Source: Symsagittifera roscoffensis
Taxonomy: Eukaryota; Xenacoelomorpha; Acoela; Convolutidae
Direction: 5' to 3'
Assembly (NCBI RefSeq): GCF_963678635.1
Contig: NC_087065.1
Location: 1,054,001-1,118,000, forward strand
DNA: 64,000 bases
Part shown: positions 11,285-22,299 of the stretch, piece by piece
Numbering within the stretch: the first letter of the stretch is position 1
Layout: each line of letters begins with the position of its first letter
Translations under genes and position numbers: made by a program
The notes under the pieces: model-generated
The model's input: only the letters and a program-made list of their open reading frames with translations
Told to the model about the DNA's origin: nothing
Database searches by the model: none

Positions 11285-12221
11285 TCCGGGTTGACCAAAA
11301 CTTCTTATCATACAATTTTCATATATGAGAAACTTCTTGTCATACAATTTCATACAATTCCATACGTACAGAAAATTGTATGAAAACTCTATGATAAGCA
11401 TTTTTCCATATATGAAAATTGTATGATAGGTGTTTTCCCATAAACCAAAAATTTTGATTTTTTCTTTCTGAATTAAGTTTCTGAAAAATTTTCGGTTGTG
11501 TTTCCAACCGAACATAAGTGACAAAGACCTTGGTTACTCAAAACGCCAAAGGTTGGACGGTCTTGCATTTAAAATGCATCCAAAACGACCTGAATTTGGC
11601 TGTCTTTCACAATTGATATAAGAAAAGTAACAAACTTTTGTTTTTTGGCAAAATTTTTTAATAATGATTATTTTAAATTTTTGAATTTTCAAGTTATCAG
11701 ACATTGATCAAGGCATACATTAACACCCCATACAAAAAAAATAGGAATTTCCAGCGTTTTCGAAAAAAAAATGTAAGAGAAAAGAAAGTAAAAGCCAAAT
11801 TTATCGTATCCAGGACTACGTTATGCACACAAAATATTAAATTTTGCATGCAAAATTTTTTTTTCGAAAAGTGTTTGTTTGCCTACGAAATTCGATTTGC
11901 GGTTGAAAAAAAAACAAAAATTTTTGGGCCAAATTTTCAAAATAACTTGAAAATTTTTTTGTGTCGCCATCAAAAAAATGCCAGTCATACAGTTTCCATA
12001 TATGGGAATTGTATGATAAGCATTTTTTTCAAAAAACGGAAACCTCAGTTTTTTATCACCAGACTGTTTTTATTAGAATCAAACAGCCACAGAAATAAGC
12101 TTATACCAGTTTTCAACCATTTTTAGAAATTGTATGAAAATTGTATGACAAGCATTTTTCCACACGCTTGATGTATGGAATTGTATGATAAGCATTTTCG
12201 GTGTATGGAGGTCAACCCGGG
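11285..12221. repeat. R2 family element, 937 bp, long form
   Basis: It begins CCGGGTTGACC and ends GGTCAACCCGGG, inverted copies of each other. Inside, short blocks such as TTGTATGATAAGCATTTTTCCATA recur in both orientations near both ends. It is the long form also seen at 41887-42830, in the opposite orientation, with the same middle block around GGTTGGACGGTC. It encodes nothing recognisable; its open frames are AT-rich artefacts. Best read as a non-autonomous terminal-inverted-repeat or foldback element. Confidence 0.8.
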
Positions 12222-12446
12222 TGCCTTTCTCGACGTCCGAGTTGTCTGTTCCTTTCATTTCAAAATATCTAAAGCTACAGTTGGTTGTTCACACAAATAC
12301 CCTTCCCGGTTTGACAAAATATGCTTGTCTCCATTCTATGGTAAAACTTCATATATCATGCAATTCACTGTGAAAATAGCTAAAATAGGCTTAAAAATTG
12401 TGTGAAAATAATGTTTCGCTTAACATTTGTGTTTCGCCCTTAAACA

Positions 12447-12978
12447 CAACAAGACTGCTCGTATCAAGGCGAAGCCATCCGACTGCTTTTTAAGGTTTAT
12501 GGAGAAGTAATAACATGAGCAACATAAAAAATTTAAATAAAGTAAAATAGAATCAAAAAAAATTTAAATTTGAAATTTTTTCTATGAAAATCAACCCCGC
12601 ACGCCATATAAAATACAAAACAATAGATTTTTTCACTAGTAATAAATTAACTATGGCTATTAAGCTTTTTTCAACAATTTAGAACTATTTCTAAGACGGA
12701 TTAAATCTCCGCTTACGCGTTTATAGCGCGACTTATATCGTGCGTTAATTGTCCAAAATTGGCCAAAATGGCAATCTTTAAACCCCAATAACTACACGAA
12801 AAAAGATCACAGGTGAAATATTTTTTTTCAAATTTGAGCTCGGGACAACAATACCTTTCGAATGATGTAAAACAGTTCTGTCAAAAATGGCTGGTCAAAA
12901 AGTCGAAATTTGTCTGAAGAAAAAAAAAACCACCCCGAGCACAAATATTCCGTTAATTTCGTATCGAAAGTCGGAACA
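12447..12978 (+). repeat. R1 family copy, near full length (~530 bp)
   Basis: It starts AACAAGACTGCTCGTATC and ends GAAAGTCGGAACA, as in the copies at 39391 and 40229. The middle has the block CTTACGCGTTTATAGCGCG...GTGCGTTAATTG, which in better copies is an inverted repeat around CGCG. Non-coding. Superfamily unknown. Confidence 0.85.
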
Positions 12979-13081
12979 AAAACCTAAAATTTTCTCAAAT
13001 GAGAAAACCAAAAGGTTAACTGGGATAAAACCGCAGATTACGCTGTGTATTGTTAGATGACAAGAAAGATAAAACGCTCGC

Positions 13082-13146
13082 GGACTAAATCCCCGGGGAT
13101 AAAATCCCCCAGTATAAAAATAATTTTATCCTGGGGGATTTAGTCC
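13082..13146. repeat. Short hairpin with 24-bp arms
   Basis: The left arm, 13082-13105 (GGACTAAATCCCC...), and the right arm, 13123-13146 (...GGGATTTAGTCC), pair at 22 of 24 positions around a 17-base loop. It is GC-rich against an AT-rich background, so it stands out. It could be a tiny foldback element or an RNA hairpin. Confidence 0.8.
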
Positions 13147-13231
13147 TAGACCCCTTTAAAAACCTTTTTGGAAAGATGTTTGAATGAATACGAATAATAT
13201 GATCAGTTATTTTTCAAAAAATTGGAATCTG

Positions 13232-13352
13232 AACCAAAAAAATTATATGATAATCATTTTTTCCATAGAAACCATGCATGATATGGTATGAACTGCATTT
13301 TTTGTATGGAATTGTATGGTAATCATTTTTTTGTATGGAAGTCAACCTGAAT
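13232..13352. repeat. R2 family fragment
   Basis: It contains the family blocks TTATATGATAATCATTTTTTCC, in part, and TTGTATGGAAGTCAACC, ending where the CCCGGG terminus would begin, but worn (AACCTGAATTC). Confidence 0.6.
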
Positions 13353-13842
13353 TCACGTTTTTTGGTTTTTTGTATTGTTGCTGCAAATACAGAAAATACA
13401 ATTAATTTCGTACTTAAGGCATTCGCTGAAACATGCGAGTGATCTGCGAGTCTAGAATTCTTGCGTAGGAATATATACATCTTAGTTTTTTCTCAAAAGA
13501 TTATAGTTTTGTTTTTTGTTTTCTATTCGTTTTTGTTTTCCTTGTTAAACAAGTTTTCTTTTCTTTTGCTAGATTTACCTGCTACTGGTAGTTTGCCTGC
13601 TACTGGATAACTGTTATGCAAACTTTGTGCACGTTTTGGTTGTTTCATTGCTTTCATAGCTTCCTAATATTTTTTCTACTATTGCCAAATAACAAACCAA
13701 AAATTGTTGGTACCTTAATGAATGAATTTATCGTCTGAGTTTTTTTACGATTGCCACACAAACATTCAAAAACTGATCTTAATTCATAGACAAGAGTAAT
13801 TCTCATTTTCGAAGAAAAATTGACCAATCTGCTTGCTGGAGG

Positions 13843-13941
13843 CAGTAGCGTGCAGCGGGGGAGGGGGGGGCTTTGGTATAAATTTAAGACTTCTTTGACA
13901 AATTAGGATCTTTTTATTTCGGTGAGCTTGGGAAACCAAAT
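13843..13941. repeat. hAT-MITE left end and a 46-bp segment repeated at 16420
   Basis: The start CAGTAGCGTGCAGCGGGGGAGG resembles the hAT MITE terminus seen at 38457 (CAGTAGCGGATTTAGGGG in reverse). The last 46 bases (13896-13941) are repeated at 16420-16465. This suggests that the duplicated unit starting at 13942 was copied together with this element and that copy 1 later lost about 505 bp. Confidence 0.55.
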
Positions 13942-14261
13942 TGCTACGTAGATAGTGACAAAGAATGCATAAACTTACTTTTTATCTTTGAACAACTTCT
14001 TGAAAAATTTTCAGTTAAAAAAATTCCTTCTTATGACAAAGAGGACAGGCAATTTCGATACAAAATATGAAAACCTTAAGCGACGAAATTCGCATTTTTA
14101 CACTGTTTTGAATCAATATGTATGCAAAAAGATGTCCAGTTTTACCCACTGTTTCTTGCGAATAAAACAAAAGCTTGCCTGGAGGAAAGTGCAAAACAAC
14201 ATTGAATGGTAATTCGATACGTGTGCAAACAGGTTGCATCAACGTTGTTTGCAATATATTA

Positions 14262-14859
14262 CCCGGGTTGACCTCCATAGACCAAAAATGCTAATCATAC
14301 AACTCCATAAACTAATTCTATGAAAAAATACTAATCATGCAAATTTCATACATTTTGCTAAAATGGTGTCGTCGAATTTTTGAAAAACTTTTCTCTTGTT
14401 TTGGCATAAAATTCGGTGTATCGTGCTAAATAAAAAAGAAAAACTTTTTGTCAAAAAAAATGCTGATCATACAATTTCTATATATGGAAAATGTATGACT
14501 AGCATTTTTTTGATGGCGACGACAAAAATTTTTCAAAACATTTGTGAAATTTCCCACAAAAATTTTTTTTGTGTTATTTTTCAACCGCAAATTGATTTTC
14601 GTACTCAAACAAACACTTTTAAAAAAAAAATTTGCATTCAAAATTTAATTTTTTGTGTGTATAACGTAGTCCTGGATATGCTAATATTGGATTTTTTTCC
14701 TTTTTTCTTCATAACTTTTTTCAAAAGCGCTTAAAATTTCTCTTTCTTTTGTATGACATGTTTTTGTATGCCTTGATGAATGTCTGGTAAGTAAAAAATT
14801 CAAATTTTAGAAACAATCATTTTTGAAAAATTTTGAAAAGCATTTTTGGTCAACCCGGG
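14262..14859. repeat. R2 family element, short form (598 bp)
   Basis: It begins CCCGGGTTGACCTCCATAG and ends GGTCAACCCGGG, flanked by TA on both sides. It lacks the ~250-bp middle block of the long form. The twin at 17293-17893 lies in the second copy of the duplication. Confidence 0.85.
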
Positions 14860-14894
14860 TATACAGTGCTGATTTAAATTATCCGGGCAAAACT

Positions 14895-15545
14895 GACAAC
14901 ACGTTTTTCTCAAATTGGACTCAAATTAGACAAAAGAGAACAAGATTTGTTAGAAGTTTATCAGAAGTAATGTGGAGCAATTTTTCCTCCGAAATTTTCA
15001 AGCATAATTTAACCCCAAAAAAGGGTCATTTTGGCTTTTTTAATTAATCAAAAATAAAGCTCTACATTGTTCATTGATGCAAAACATATATCACAAAAAG
15101 CCTCTTACAGAGCTAAAAAAGTTCCTGAAAAATTACATCTCCAAAAACATGAGTAAATTGCTTAAAATTTGTTTTTAAGCAAAGATTTTGGGTTTTATAT
15201 TGTAAAAATTATATTTTTTGACTATCAATCAAAATATTTTTTCTTATACGGTTTAACCTTCCCAAACCTATGATGATAAAAATAGGCTCTGCAGCAAACC
15301 TATACTGATAAAAAAAATTCATCGTATGTTAACAATGTAGTTTCAGCATAATTCTTTGTTAATTGAAGAAAGACAAAATGACCTATTTTTGGGGTAAAGT
15401 TTTTTGGAGAAAAATTTCGAAAAATTGTTTAGAAAAAATTACAAAATAATAATTCTGATGAAAATCTAAGCAACTATTGTTCTCTCCACTTTTTGTCTAA
15501 TCTTAACCCAATTTGAGAAAAACGTGATCGAAATTTCAAGTTTTG
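14895..15545. repeat. Foldback region with ~200-bp imperfect inverted arms
   Basis: The left arm (about 14905-15090, with TTCTCAAATTGGACTC and CCCCAAAAAAGGGTCATTTTG) is the approximate reverse complement of the right arm (about 15330-15540, with CAAAATGACC...GGGGTAAAG and CCAATTTGAGAAAA). I estimate 65-75% similarity by eye. A transcript would form a long imperfect hairpin. It is repeated at 17925-18565. Confidence 0.65.
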
Positions 15546-15657
15546 CTATTTTTTTTATCCGGAATAAATTTTGTCCTATTAAAACGTGCAAAATTGGATC
15601 ATTCAAGTGAGTTGAATTAAGCAATTTGTTCTTATCAATACGTAACCAGATGCTAAC

Positions 15658-16151
15658 CCCGGGTTGAACTAACATCGATTGTCATCGCTCATTCATTGTT
15701 TTTCATAACTGAAATTTTCAGAGATGGATCAGCGATGACTCATCAATGATCCAGCGCAGAAAAGTTTAATTTTTATCAACGCCCAATAGCGATGAATCAG
15801 TAATGAGTCAGCGCTTTTGGATAGATGTTTTGGATTACTAATCGCACTGTTAGTTTAAAATTCATGTATATATTGCAACAAAATCTTTTTTTTTTGATTT
15901 TATAGATAAAATATGGTCCTGCTCATGTTATAGAAATCTAAAAAAAATAGCTCAGTGATCAATGTAGCGTGCTTAAAAAGAAATCAAACTCAACCAAACT
16001 CAAAAATGTCGATATTTTTGATAATTTTGTTGAAATACGGCCATTTATTATGAAAATTCAAAAAATCGATAAGAATCACCTCTCTTTTTTATTGTTTGCA
16101 CCTGCCCGGGCCAAGGTCGGGGATTTATATTTTTCTCTGAGTTCAACCCGG
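15658..16151. repeat. Terminal-inverted-repeat element with CCCGGGTTGAAC ends
   Basis: It starts CCCGGGTTGAAC and ends GTTCAACCCGG. The ends resemble R2 but the inside differs: two opposed blocks around GATGACTCATCAATGA and GATGAATCAGTAATGA. The second copy is at about 18676-19169, where the left end has decayed to CCCTGGTTGAAC. Confidence 0.6.
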
Positions 16152-16275
16152 TAAGAGATCAATTTTTTCATGGCTAGGGGCAGATAATTAAAAAAAATTG
16201 CAATAATTTCATTTTTTTCCTATAAAATTTTTTCGTACAAAAACTTTTTGTCGACGTTAAAGGGCAGTCAGAAAA

Positions 16276-16544
16276 TTCTTTCTAAAGGCGCCTTTCTACC
16301 TATATAAATAATTTTGAGGGGAAAAGCGCGCAAAAAAAACGCATTTTTTGGTACATTTTTCCAAAAAGTGCCCAAAAACTACGTTTTTTGGGCACCTGCG
16401 GCAAGAAAAATTTTTGACAAATTAGGATCTTTTTATTTCGGTGAGCTTGGGAAACCAAATTGGTCGACCTAAAAAACAAAAGGTCAAAAAAATTTTTTTG
16501 AAAATCCAACCCCCCCCCCCTCGAGAAAACCTAGATCACCCCTG
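16276..16544 (-). mobile_element. hAT-type MITE, truncated at one end
   Basis: It shares the family core TTTCTAAAGGCGCC and the end CTCGAGAAAACCTAGATCACCCCTG, the reverse complement of a CAGGGGTGATCTAGG terminus. The opposite terminus is missing, cut off at the junction with the duplicated unit. Compare the complete copies at 20742 and 27338. Confidence 0.7.
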
Positions 16545-16970
16545 GCTTCCTGGCTGACTGATTTCTTACTTTTTTCATGCAGAATAGCTAAACTCTGCCC
16601 GCAAACTTTTCAAATTTTTTAAAAACATTTTTAAAAACAACATAAAAATTTTGCGTTAATTTGCACAAAAATTTGGAAACAATTTTGAAAGAACCATAGA
16701 CTGAAAATTTTGATAAAAATTGTGATAAATTTGTTTTATGCACGCATGGAATCCCATAAAGTTGAAATATTTGTTCAGTGTTTTGATGGATAAATCGCGT
16801 GATTGTCAAAAAATACAGACAAAAAATGTGCAAATTTGTTGGTTAATGCGTTTATAGGACAAGTTTTGAAGGTTTCTTTAAGAAAAATTATTTGCCTTCA
16901 AATAAAATTTAAAAAGCACTTTTTCTGGTCAAAAACTCATTTTTCTTTTCTCGCTCACAGCAGATAAATA
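16545..16970. other. Unassigned DNA between the duplication copies
   Basis: AT-rich sequence with no gene recognised. The equivalent stretch is missing in front of copy 1 (13942), which fits a ~505-bp deletion there (counting from 16466). Confidence 0.4.
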
Positions 16971-19290
16971 CATTGCTACGTAGATAGTGACAAAGAATGC
17001 ATAAACTTACTTTTTATCTTTGAACAACTTCTTAAAAAATTTTCAGTTAAAAAAATTCCTTCTTATGACAAAGAGGACAGGCAATTTCGATACAAAATAT
17101 GAAAACCTTAAGCGACGAAATTCGCATTTTTACACTGTTTTGAATCAATATGTATGCAAAAAGATGTCCAGTTTTACCCACTATTTCTTGCAAATAAAAC
17201 AAAAGCTTGCCTGGAGGAAAGTGCAAAACAACATTGAATGGTAATTCGATACGTGTGAAAACACGTTGCATCAACGTTGTTTGCAATATATTCCCGGGTT
17301 GACCTCCATAGACCAAAAATGCTAATCATACAATTCCATAAACTAACTCTATGAAAAAATACTAATCATGCAAATTTCATACATTTTGCTAAAATGGTGT
17401 CGTCGAATTTTTGAAAAACTTTTCTCTTGTTTTGGCATAAAATTCGGTGTATCGTACTAAATAAAAAAGAAAAACTTTTTCTCAAAAAAAATGCTGATCA
17501 TACAATTTCCATATATGGAAAATGAATGACTAGCATTTTTTTGATGGCGACGACAAAAATTTTTCAAAATATTTTTGAAATTGCCCACAAAAATTTTTTT
17601 TGTGTTTTTTTTTTCAACCGCAAATTGATTTTCGTACTCAAACAAACACTTTTTAAAAAAAACTTTTGCATTCAAAGTTTAATTTTTTGTGTGTATAACG
17701 TAGTCCTGGATATGCTAATATTGGATTTTTTTCCTTTTTTCTTCATAATTTTTTTCAAAAGCGCTTAAAATTTTTCTTTCTTTTGTATGACATGTTTTTG
17801 TATGCCTTGATGAATGTCTGGTAAGTAAAAAATTCAAATTTTAGAAACAATCATTTTTGAAAAATTTTGAAAAGCATTTTTGGTCAACCCGGGTATACAG
17901 TGCTGATTTAAATTATCCGGGCAAAACGGACAACACGTTTTTCTCAAATTGGACCAATTTAGACAAAAGAGAACAAGATTTGTTAGAAGTTTATCAGAAG
18001 TAATGTGGAGCAATTTTTTCTCCGAAATTTTCAAGCATAATTTAACCCCAAAAATGGGTCATTTTGGCTTTTTAATTAATCAAAAATTAAGCTCTACAAT
18101 GTTCATTGATGCGAAACATATATCACAAAAAGCCTCTTACAGAGCTAACAAAGTTCCTGAAAAATTACATCTTCAAAAACATGAGTGAATTGCTTAAAAT
18201 TTGTTTTTAAGCAAAGATTTTGGGTTTTATTTTGTAAAAATTACATTTCTTGACTATCAATCAAAATATTTTTTCTTATACGGTTTAACCTTCCCAAAAC
18301 TTTTTTGGGCTCTGTAGCAAACCTATGTTGATAAAAATTCATCGTATGTTAACAATGTAGTTTCAGCATAATTCTTTGTTAATTGAAGAAAGACAAAATG
18401 ACCCATTTTTGGTGTAAAATTTTTTGGAGAAAAATTTCGAAAAATTGTGTAGAAAAAATTACAAAATAAAAATTCTGATGAAAATCTAAGCAACTAATGT
18501 TCTCTCCACTTTTTGTCTAATCTTAACCCAATTTGAGAAAAATGTGATCGAAATTTCAAGTTTTGTTAGTTTTTTTATCCGGAATAAATTTCGTCCTATT
18601 AAAACGTGCAAAATTGGATCATTCAACTGAGTTGAATCAAGCAATTTGTTCTTATCAATACGTAACCAGATGCTAACCCCTGGTTGAACTAACATCGATT
18701 TTCATCGCTCATTCATTGTTTTTCATAACTGAAGTTTTCAGAGATGAATCAGCGATGACTCATCGATGATCCAGCGCAGAAAAGTTTAATTTTTATCAGC
18801 GCCCAATAGCGATGAATCAGTAATGAGTCAGCGCTTTTGGATAGATGTTTTGGATTACTAATCGCACTGTTAGTTTAAAATTCAAATATATTTTACAACA
18901 AAATCTTTTTTTTTTTGATTTCATAGATAAAATATGGTCCTGCTCATGTTATAGAAATCTGAAAAAAATAGCTCAGTGATCAATGTAGCGTGCTTAAAAA
19001 GAAATCAAACTTAACCAAACTCAAAAATGTCGCTATTTTTGATAATTTTGTTGATAAACGGCCATTTAGCATAAAAACTAAAAAATCGATAAGAATCACC
19101 TTTAGTTTTTATTGTTTGCACCTGCCCGTGCCAAGGTCGGGAATTTTTTTTTCTCTGAGTTCAACCCGGTAAGAGATCAATTTTTTCATGGCTAGGGACA
19201 GATAATTAAAAAAAATGCAATAGTTTCAATTTTTTTCTTATAAAAATTTTTCGTACAAAAACTTTTTGTCGAAGTTTAAGGGCAGTCAGA
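16971..19290. repeat. Direct duplication of ~2.3 kb, copy 2
   Basis: Second copy of 13942-16275 with the same internal order: R2 short form at 17293-17893, foldback at about 17925-18565, and inverted-terminus element at 18676-19169. At the right end it runs into a short R1 remnant (CTGATACGAGCAGTCTCG, about 19308), which copy 1 lacks. Confidence 0.9.
17293..17893. repeat. R2 family element, short form (601 bp)
   Basis: Same structure as 14262-14859: CCCGGGTTGACC at the left and GGTCAACCCGGG at the right. It arose with the surrounding duplication rather than by a separate insertion. Confidence 0.85.
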
Positions 19291-20733
19291 ATATTCAAAG
19301 TTTTGACCTGATACGAGCAGTCTCGTTCAAGAATATAGAAATGTTTTGTCACTATGTCCGCCAGCGAACAAGGCCTAAGAGCAATGATAATTGGGGACGT
19401 TCTTTGATTGATGAGGGAACTAATCGGCCAAATTCCTACGAGTGACTCACAAACGCTACATTCTACCTGAAGGCTAATCTTTTTTGACCCGTAGCTGCTG
19501 AAATTAACATTACGCAGTCTAAACCAAATTAATTGGATAATATAAAAGTTTGTTTGATGTTTATTTTGTCAATTCTCCTCGTTGTAGAAACACTTTTCAC
19601 CTGATCGCGATTTCAGTTATCAAATCAAGCTTAGCTACGTGATGTTCTCGAAGCACTTACTGAAGCTCACCTATCGCTTGTATAACAATTGGCCATGTAG
19701 ATTAATTATTCTCTGATTATTATTTTGAGCTTGTTAGTTTAACTAACTTGTGTTTATAACTTGGTGCGATTGTAAAATTGGTAATAATGGCTGCTGGCAT
19801 AATGCAAATTGAGCAATCAGAGAGAGCTCTGATGTGCTTTTGTTGGTTTGTTGGACTGTTCTGCGTTGTGTTGTTTTGTTGTAGTTGGTAAGTGGCTGAT
19901 ATGCTCGCAAGGAGTTGAGATGTGCGGCTGCCGCTAATTGGGCATAATGAATTAGCAATAGAGTGGTGCTCATTATGTTTGTAATCGCATCTCAGAACCA
20001 GCAATCATAGAAGCAACATCATCGTCGGCACCAGCTCCTTCACCACACAAGGCGACGAGAATACTGCTCTGGCTGGTAGAATGAAAGAGCTGGCATTTAA
20101 CTGACGATTACAGCTACAACGACAACAATTACAACTCTGTCTCGCTTAATCTAATTAATGGTCGTCGCCGCGATGCCAGTGGAGATTGACTTGATTGGTG
20201 CGGCAGAGCAGTTGATCTGCTAATTGGGCTGCAGAGAATGAGAAAGAAAAGATTAGATGAAAAGAAAAGAAAAGAAAAGAAAAGAAAAGAAACGATCGTT
20301 TTGAGTTTTACTGCTGACGATAAAACTAAAATCACAGAGCACTCTGCGAACATGAGTGAGCTGTTGTTTTACATCTTGTCATCTTTACTCTCAACCACTT
20401 TCAAACCATGCCTGGGGGGCCACAGAAGACACAAGACACAAGCCAGCAGAAGAGAAGTTGCTGCTGCAAATAAAAATAGTAATAACAAAAACAACAGCTG
20501 CCGGCCATGCTCCAATCTAAACACATGCTTTGAAGAACAATCTTCACAAAGGATAATCAGGATAGGATAGCAGACAAAACCAAAAAAAAAAAAACATCAA
20601 AACTCACCCTCGCTGAAAACTTGGCTCAGATTCGAGCTAGCTCAAAAAAAATCCAAAAAGTCAAAAGGTTCAGTACATGTGTTTAAAGATACTTCTTGAA
20701 GAGATTCAACTGATTAACTTGTTACAAAATCCT
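19291..20733. other. No gene recognised; possible unique host sequence
   Basis: After the R1 scrap at about 19300-19330 the sequence becomes less repetitive and of mixed composition. There is a pentanucleotide microsatellite (AAAAG)n at 20258-20292. The open frames are under 115 codons and not recognisable; the longest plus-strand one (20238-20570) runs through the microsatellite and is lysine-rich for that reason. Confidence 0.4.
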
Positions 20734-20741
20734 CTTAGAAA

Positions 20742-21160
20742 CATGTGCGGGTTTGGGGAGGGGGGGGGGCGCACGCCCCCTTCAGGGATTCGACCCCCTG
20801 CCGACCCAATGGGTCCCCCCTTTGTACTATTTTGATATATCCATTTTTGGTGACAGACCAAAAATTTTCTAAAGGCGCCTCTGGCGCCAATATATACTTA
20901 TTTTGAGGGGGGTGCGCGCGCCGAAAAAACGTGATTTTTGGTGAATTTTTTTTGTGAAAAGTGGCTAAAAACACCTTTTTCGGCTTGTTTTTTCAAAATT
21001 TTGCCTGAGCCGCAGTAAATTTGGCCAAAACAGAGTCTTTTCAGTCTTTTTAAGGCTTGGGGAGAGCTCAAAAAATCCATATGGTCGACCTAAAATAACC
21101 GACAAAATTTTCGGAAATCTGCCCCCTCCCCCCCTCAAGAAAATCCTAGATCGGTTCCTG
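20742..21160 (-). mobile_element. hAT-type MITE, complete (419 bp)
   Basis: It is flanked by a perfect 8-bp target duplication CTTAGAAA (20734-20741 and 21161-21168), the hAT hallmark. It ends CCTAGATCGGTTCCTG, matching the CAGGGGCGGATCTAGG-type terminus in reverse, and carries the family core TCTAAAGGCGCCTCTGGCGCC. It encodes no transposase, so it would depend on a hAT transposase elsewhere. GC-rich ends include runs of G and C. Confidence 0.85.
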
Positions 21161-21168
21161 CTTAGAAA

Positions 21169-21606
21169 CATGCTTTTCTTGTATAAACATCCAAGAAGTG
21201 ATAGAAAAAGTACATTCCCCGGAGAAAGCGTAGCAGAATTATTTTGCATGTTATGTTTAGTCTAAGATTTCTGCAGATCTGGAAAACTGTAAGATTGACG
21301 CAAAGTTCTTTTAAAATTATTAAGTACATTTGTATCTTTCGTAAGTTTCTGGAGTTCGTATCTTTAAAATATGTCCACAATCTAAATTAAAATTGATAAT
21401 TCAAAATTTTTAAATTTTTTTCTTTATAAATATTCATAAATTTCATTCGATGTATAGTTTTTCGCTCTTGGAGCTTCTTGTCAATTGCTTGCAAATCCGC
21501 TACTTCGTTTTAGGTGAGGTTATATAAGGCGTGATTTGGTTCGCTTTTCCCCAGTAATTTGGAACCAAGGACTTTTCGTGAATGAGTCGGATGAGTTCAG
21601 CTCAGA
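21169..21606. other. 3' flank of MPDU1
   Basis: AT-rich sequence downstream of the minus-strand MPDU1 stop. I see no perfect AATAAA on that strand close to the stop; TATTTATAAAGAAA (rc near 21420) is a weak candidate. No other gene is visible. Confidence 0.4.
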
Positions 21607-22299
21607 TTAGAGGCCTTTCGTGTTTTGGGAACCACTGCTGCTGCGGCTGTGGTTTATTCTTCGCTGAGTGGCGTCCCAGTAGTACAAAACCTGCAGGAAG
21701 AGGAGACAGTTGGCAAAGGATGAGATTGCATACGTCACAGTTACCAAAGTGTCTCCGGTCTCTTTAAGTGTTGTGAACACTCTGGCCAGACTTCCGAGCA
21801 TCAGAATAGAGATGGTGACCAGGGACAGTTGTCCGGTGTGTCCGTTGCGTACGTTGGTCGCCGCCTGGGTCATTTTACCCGAGAGAATGAGAGGCACGTT
21901 GCACATCTGGTAAGTGGCCAGAACCCACAGGGGGACGAGTCCGCTGCCGGCCAGGAACCAGAGAACGAGGAGGTACACGGCGACGAACAGGGTTCCCTCC
22001 GACATCTGACCTCGGAACAGGAAAATGAGGTAAACTATTGCGACATTTTGCATCCCCACAAAGAACGTGTCCCCCCAGGCTGTGAAGGGATACCCCTGTG
22101 CGAAGTTGTAACACACACTGGAGGTCATGGCAAACAGTTCCAGCACGGCGGCTGACAGACTCAGTCCCTCCGCACTCCCGCTCCTGATGATCTTGAGAAT
22201 TTGAGGGAACTTGACGAGGAACGCGAGACCGATGAGACAGGTTCCGAGCACTTTGCTAACTAATACACCCACGCTTAGCTGCGCATCTGGCGACGACAT
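21607..22299 (-). CDS. MPDU1: Mannose-P-dolichol utilization defect 1 protein
   Basis: MPDU1 is an ER membrane protein of the PQ-loop family needed for normal use of dolichol-phosphate-mannose and -glucose in N-glycan and GPI-anchor assembly. The 230-codon frame is close to the ~247 residues of the human protein. The first PQ loop reads LVKFPQILKIIRSGSAEGLS (PQ at 32-33). The second half has NVPLILSGK (134-142) followed by the diagnostic NGHTGQLS (152-159), SLARVFTTLKETGD (170-183) and further hydrophobic helices, consistent with a seven-helix protein. It starts at ATG 22297-22299 and is uninterrupted, so the coding part is intronless. TTGCATTACAG ends five bases before the ATG and looks like a 3' splice site, so a 5'-UTR intron or trans-splicing is possible. 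GC content is higher than in the flanks. Confidence 0.95.
   Translation of the reverse strand: MSSPDAQLSVGVLVSKVLGTCLIGLAFLVKFPQILKIIRSGSAEGLSLSAAVLELFAMTSSVCYNFAQGYPFTAWGDTFFVGMQNVAIVYLIFLFRGQMSEGTLFVAVYLLVLWFLAGSGLVPLWVLATYQMCNVPLILSGKMTQAATNVRNGHTGQLSLVTISILMLGSLARVFTTLKETGDTLVTVTYAISSFANCLLFLQVLYYWDATQRRINHSRSSSGSQNTKGL

Larger units (their letters stand above)
12979..13842. other. Unassigned DNA with one hairpin and an R2 fragment
   Basis: There is no gene. The hairpin at 13082-13146 and the R2 fragment at 13232-13352 are listed separately. The rest is plain AT-rich sequence. Confidence 0.4.
13942..16275. repeat. Direct duplication of ~2.3 kb, copy 1
   Basis: It matches 16971-19290 almost base for base (offset about 3.03 kb) with a few percent substitutions and small indels. 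It contains, in order, an R2 short form (14262-14859), a foldback region (14895-15545) and another inverted-terminus element (15658-16151). No protein family is recognisable; the open frames shared by both copies follow from the duplication. Confidence 0.9.

Noticed and set aside
14396-14734. 112-codon frame repeated at about 17526-17768
   Set aside because: Within R2 short forms and conserved only because the 2.3-kb segment was duplicated.
20258-20292. (AAAAG)n run as part of a lysine-rich protein
   Set aside because: Plain microsatellite; the flanking frame shows no coding character.
20771-20800. T-arm-like sequence (GGGATTCGACCCCC) suggesting a tRNA gene or tRNA-derived SINE
   Set aside because: It recurs in the other hAT-type MITE copies, forms its own small hairpin, and has no acceptor stem or anticodon arm around it.
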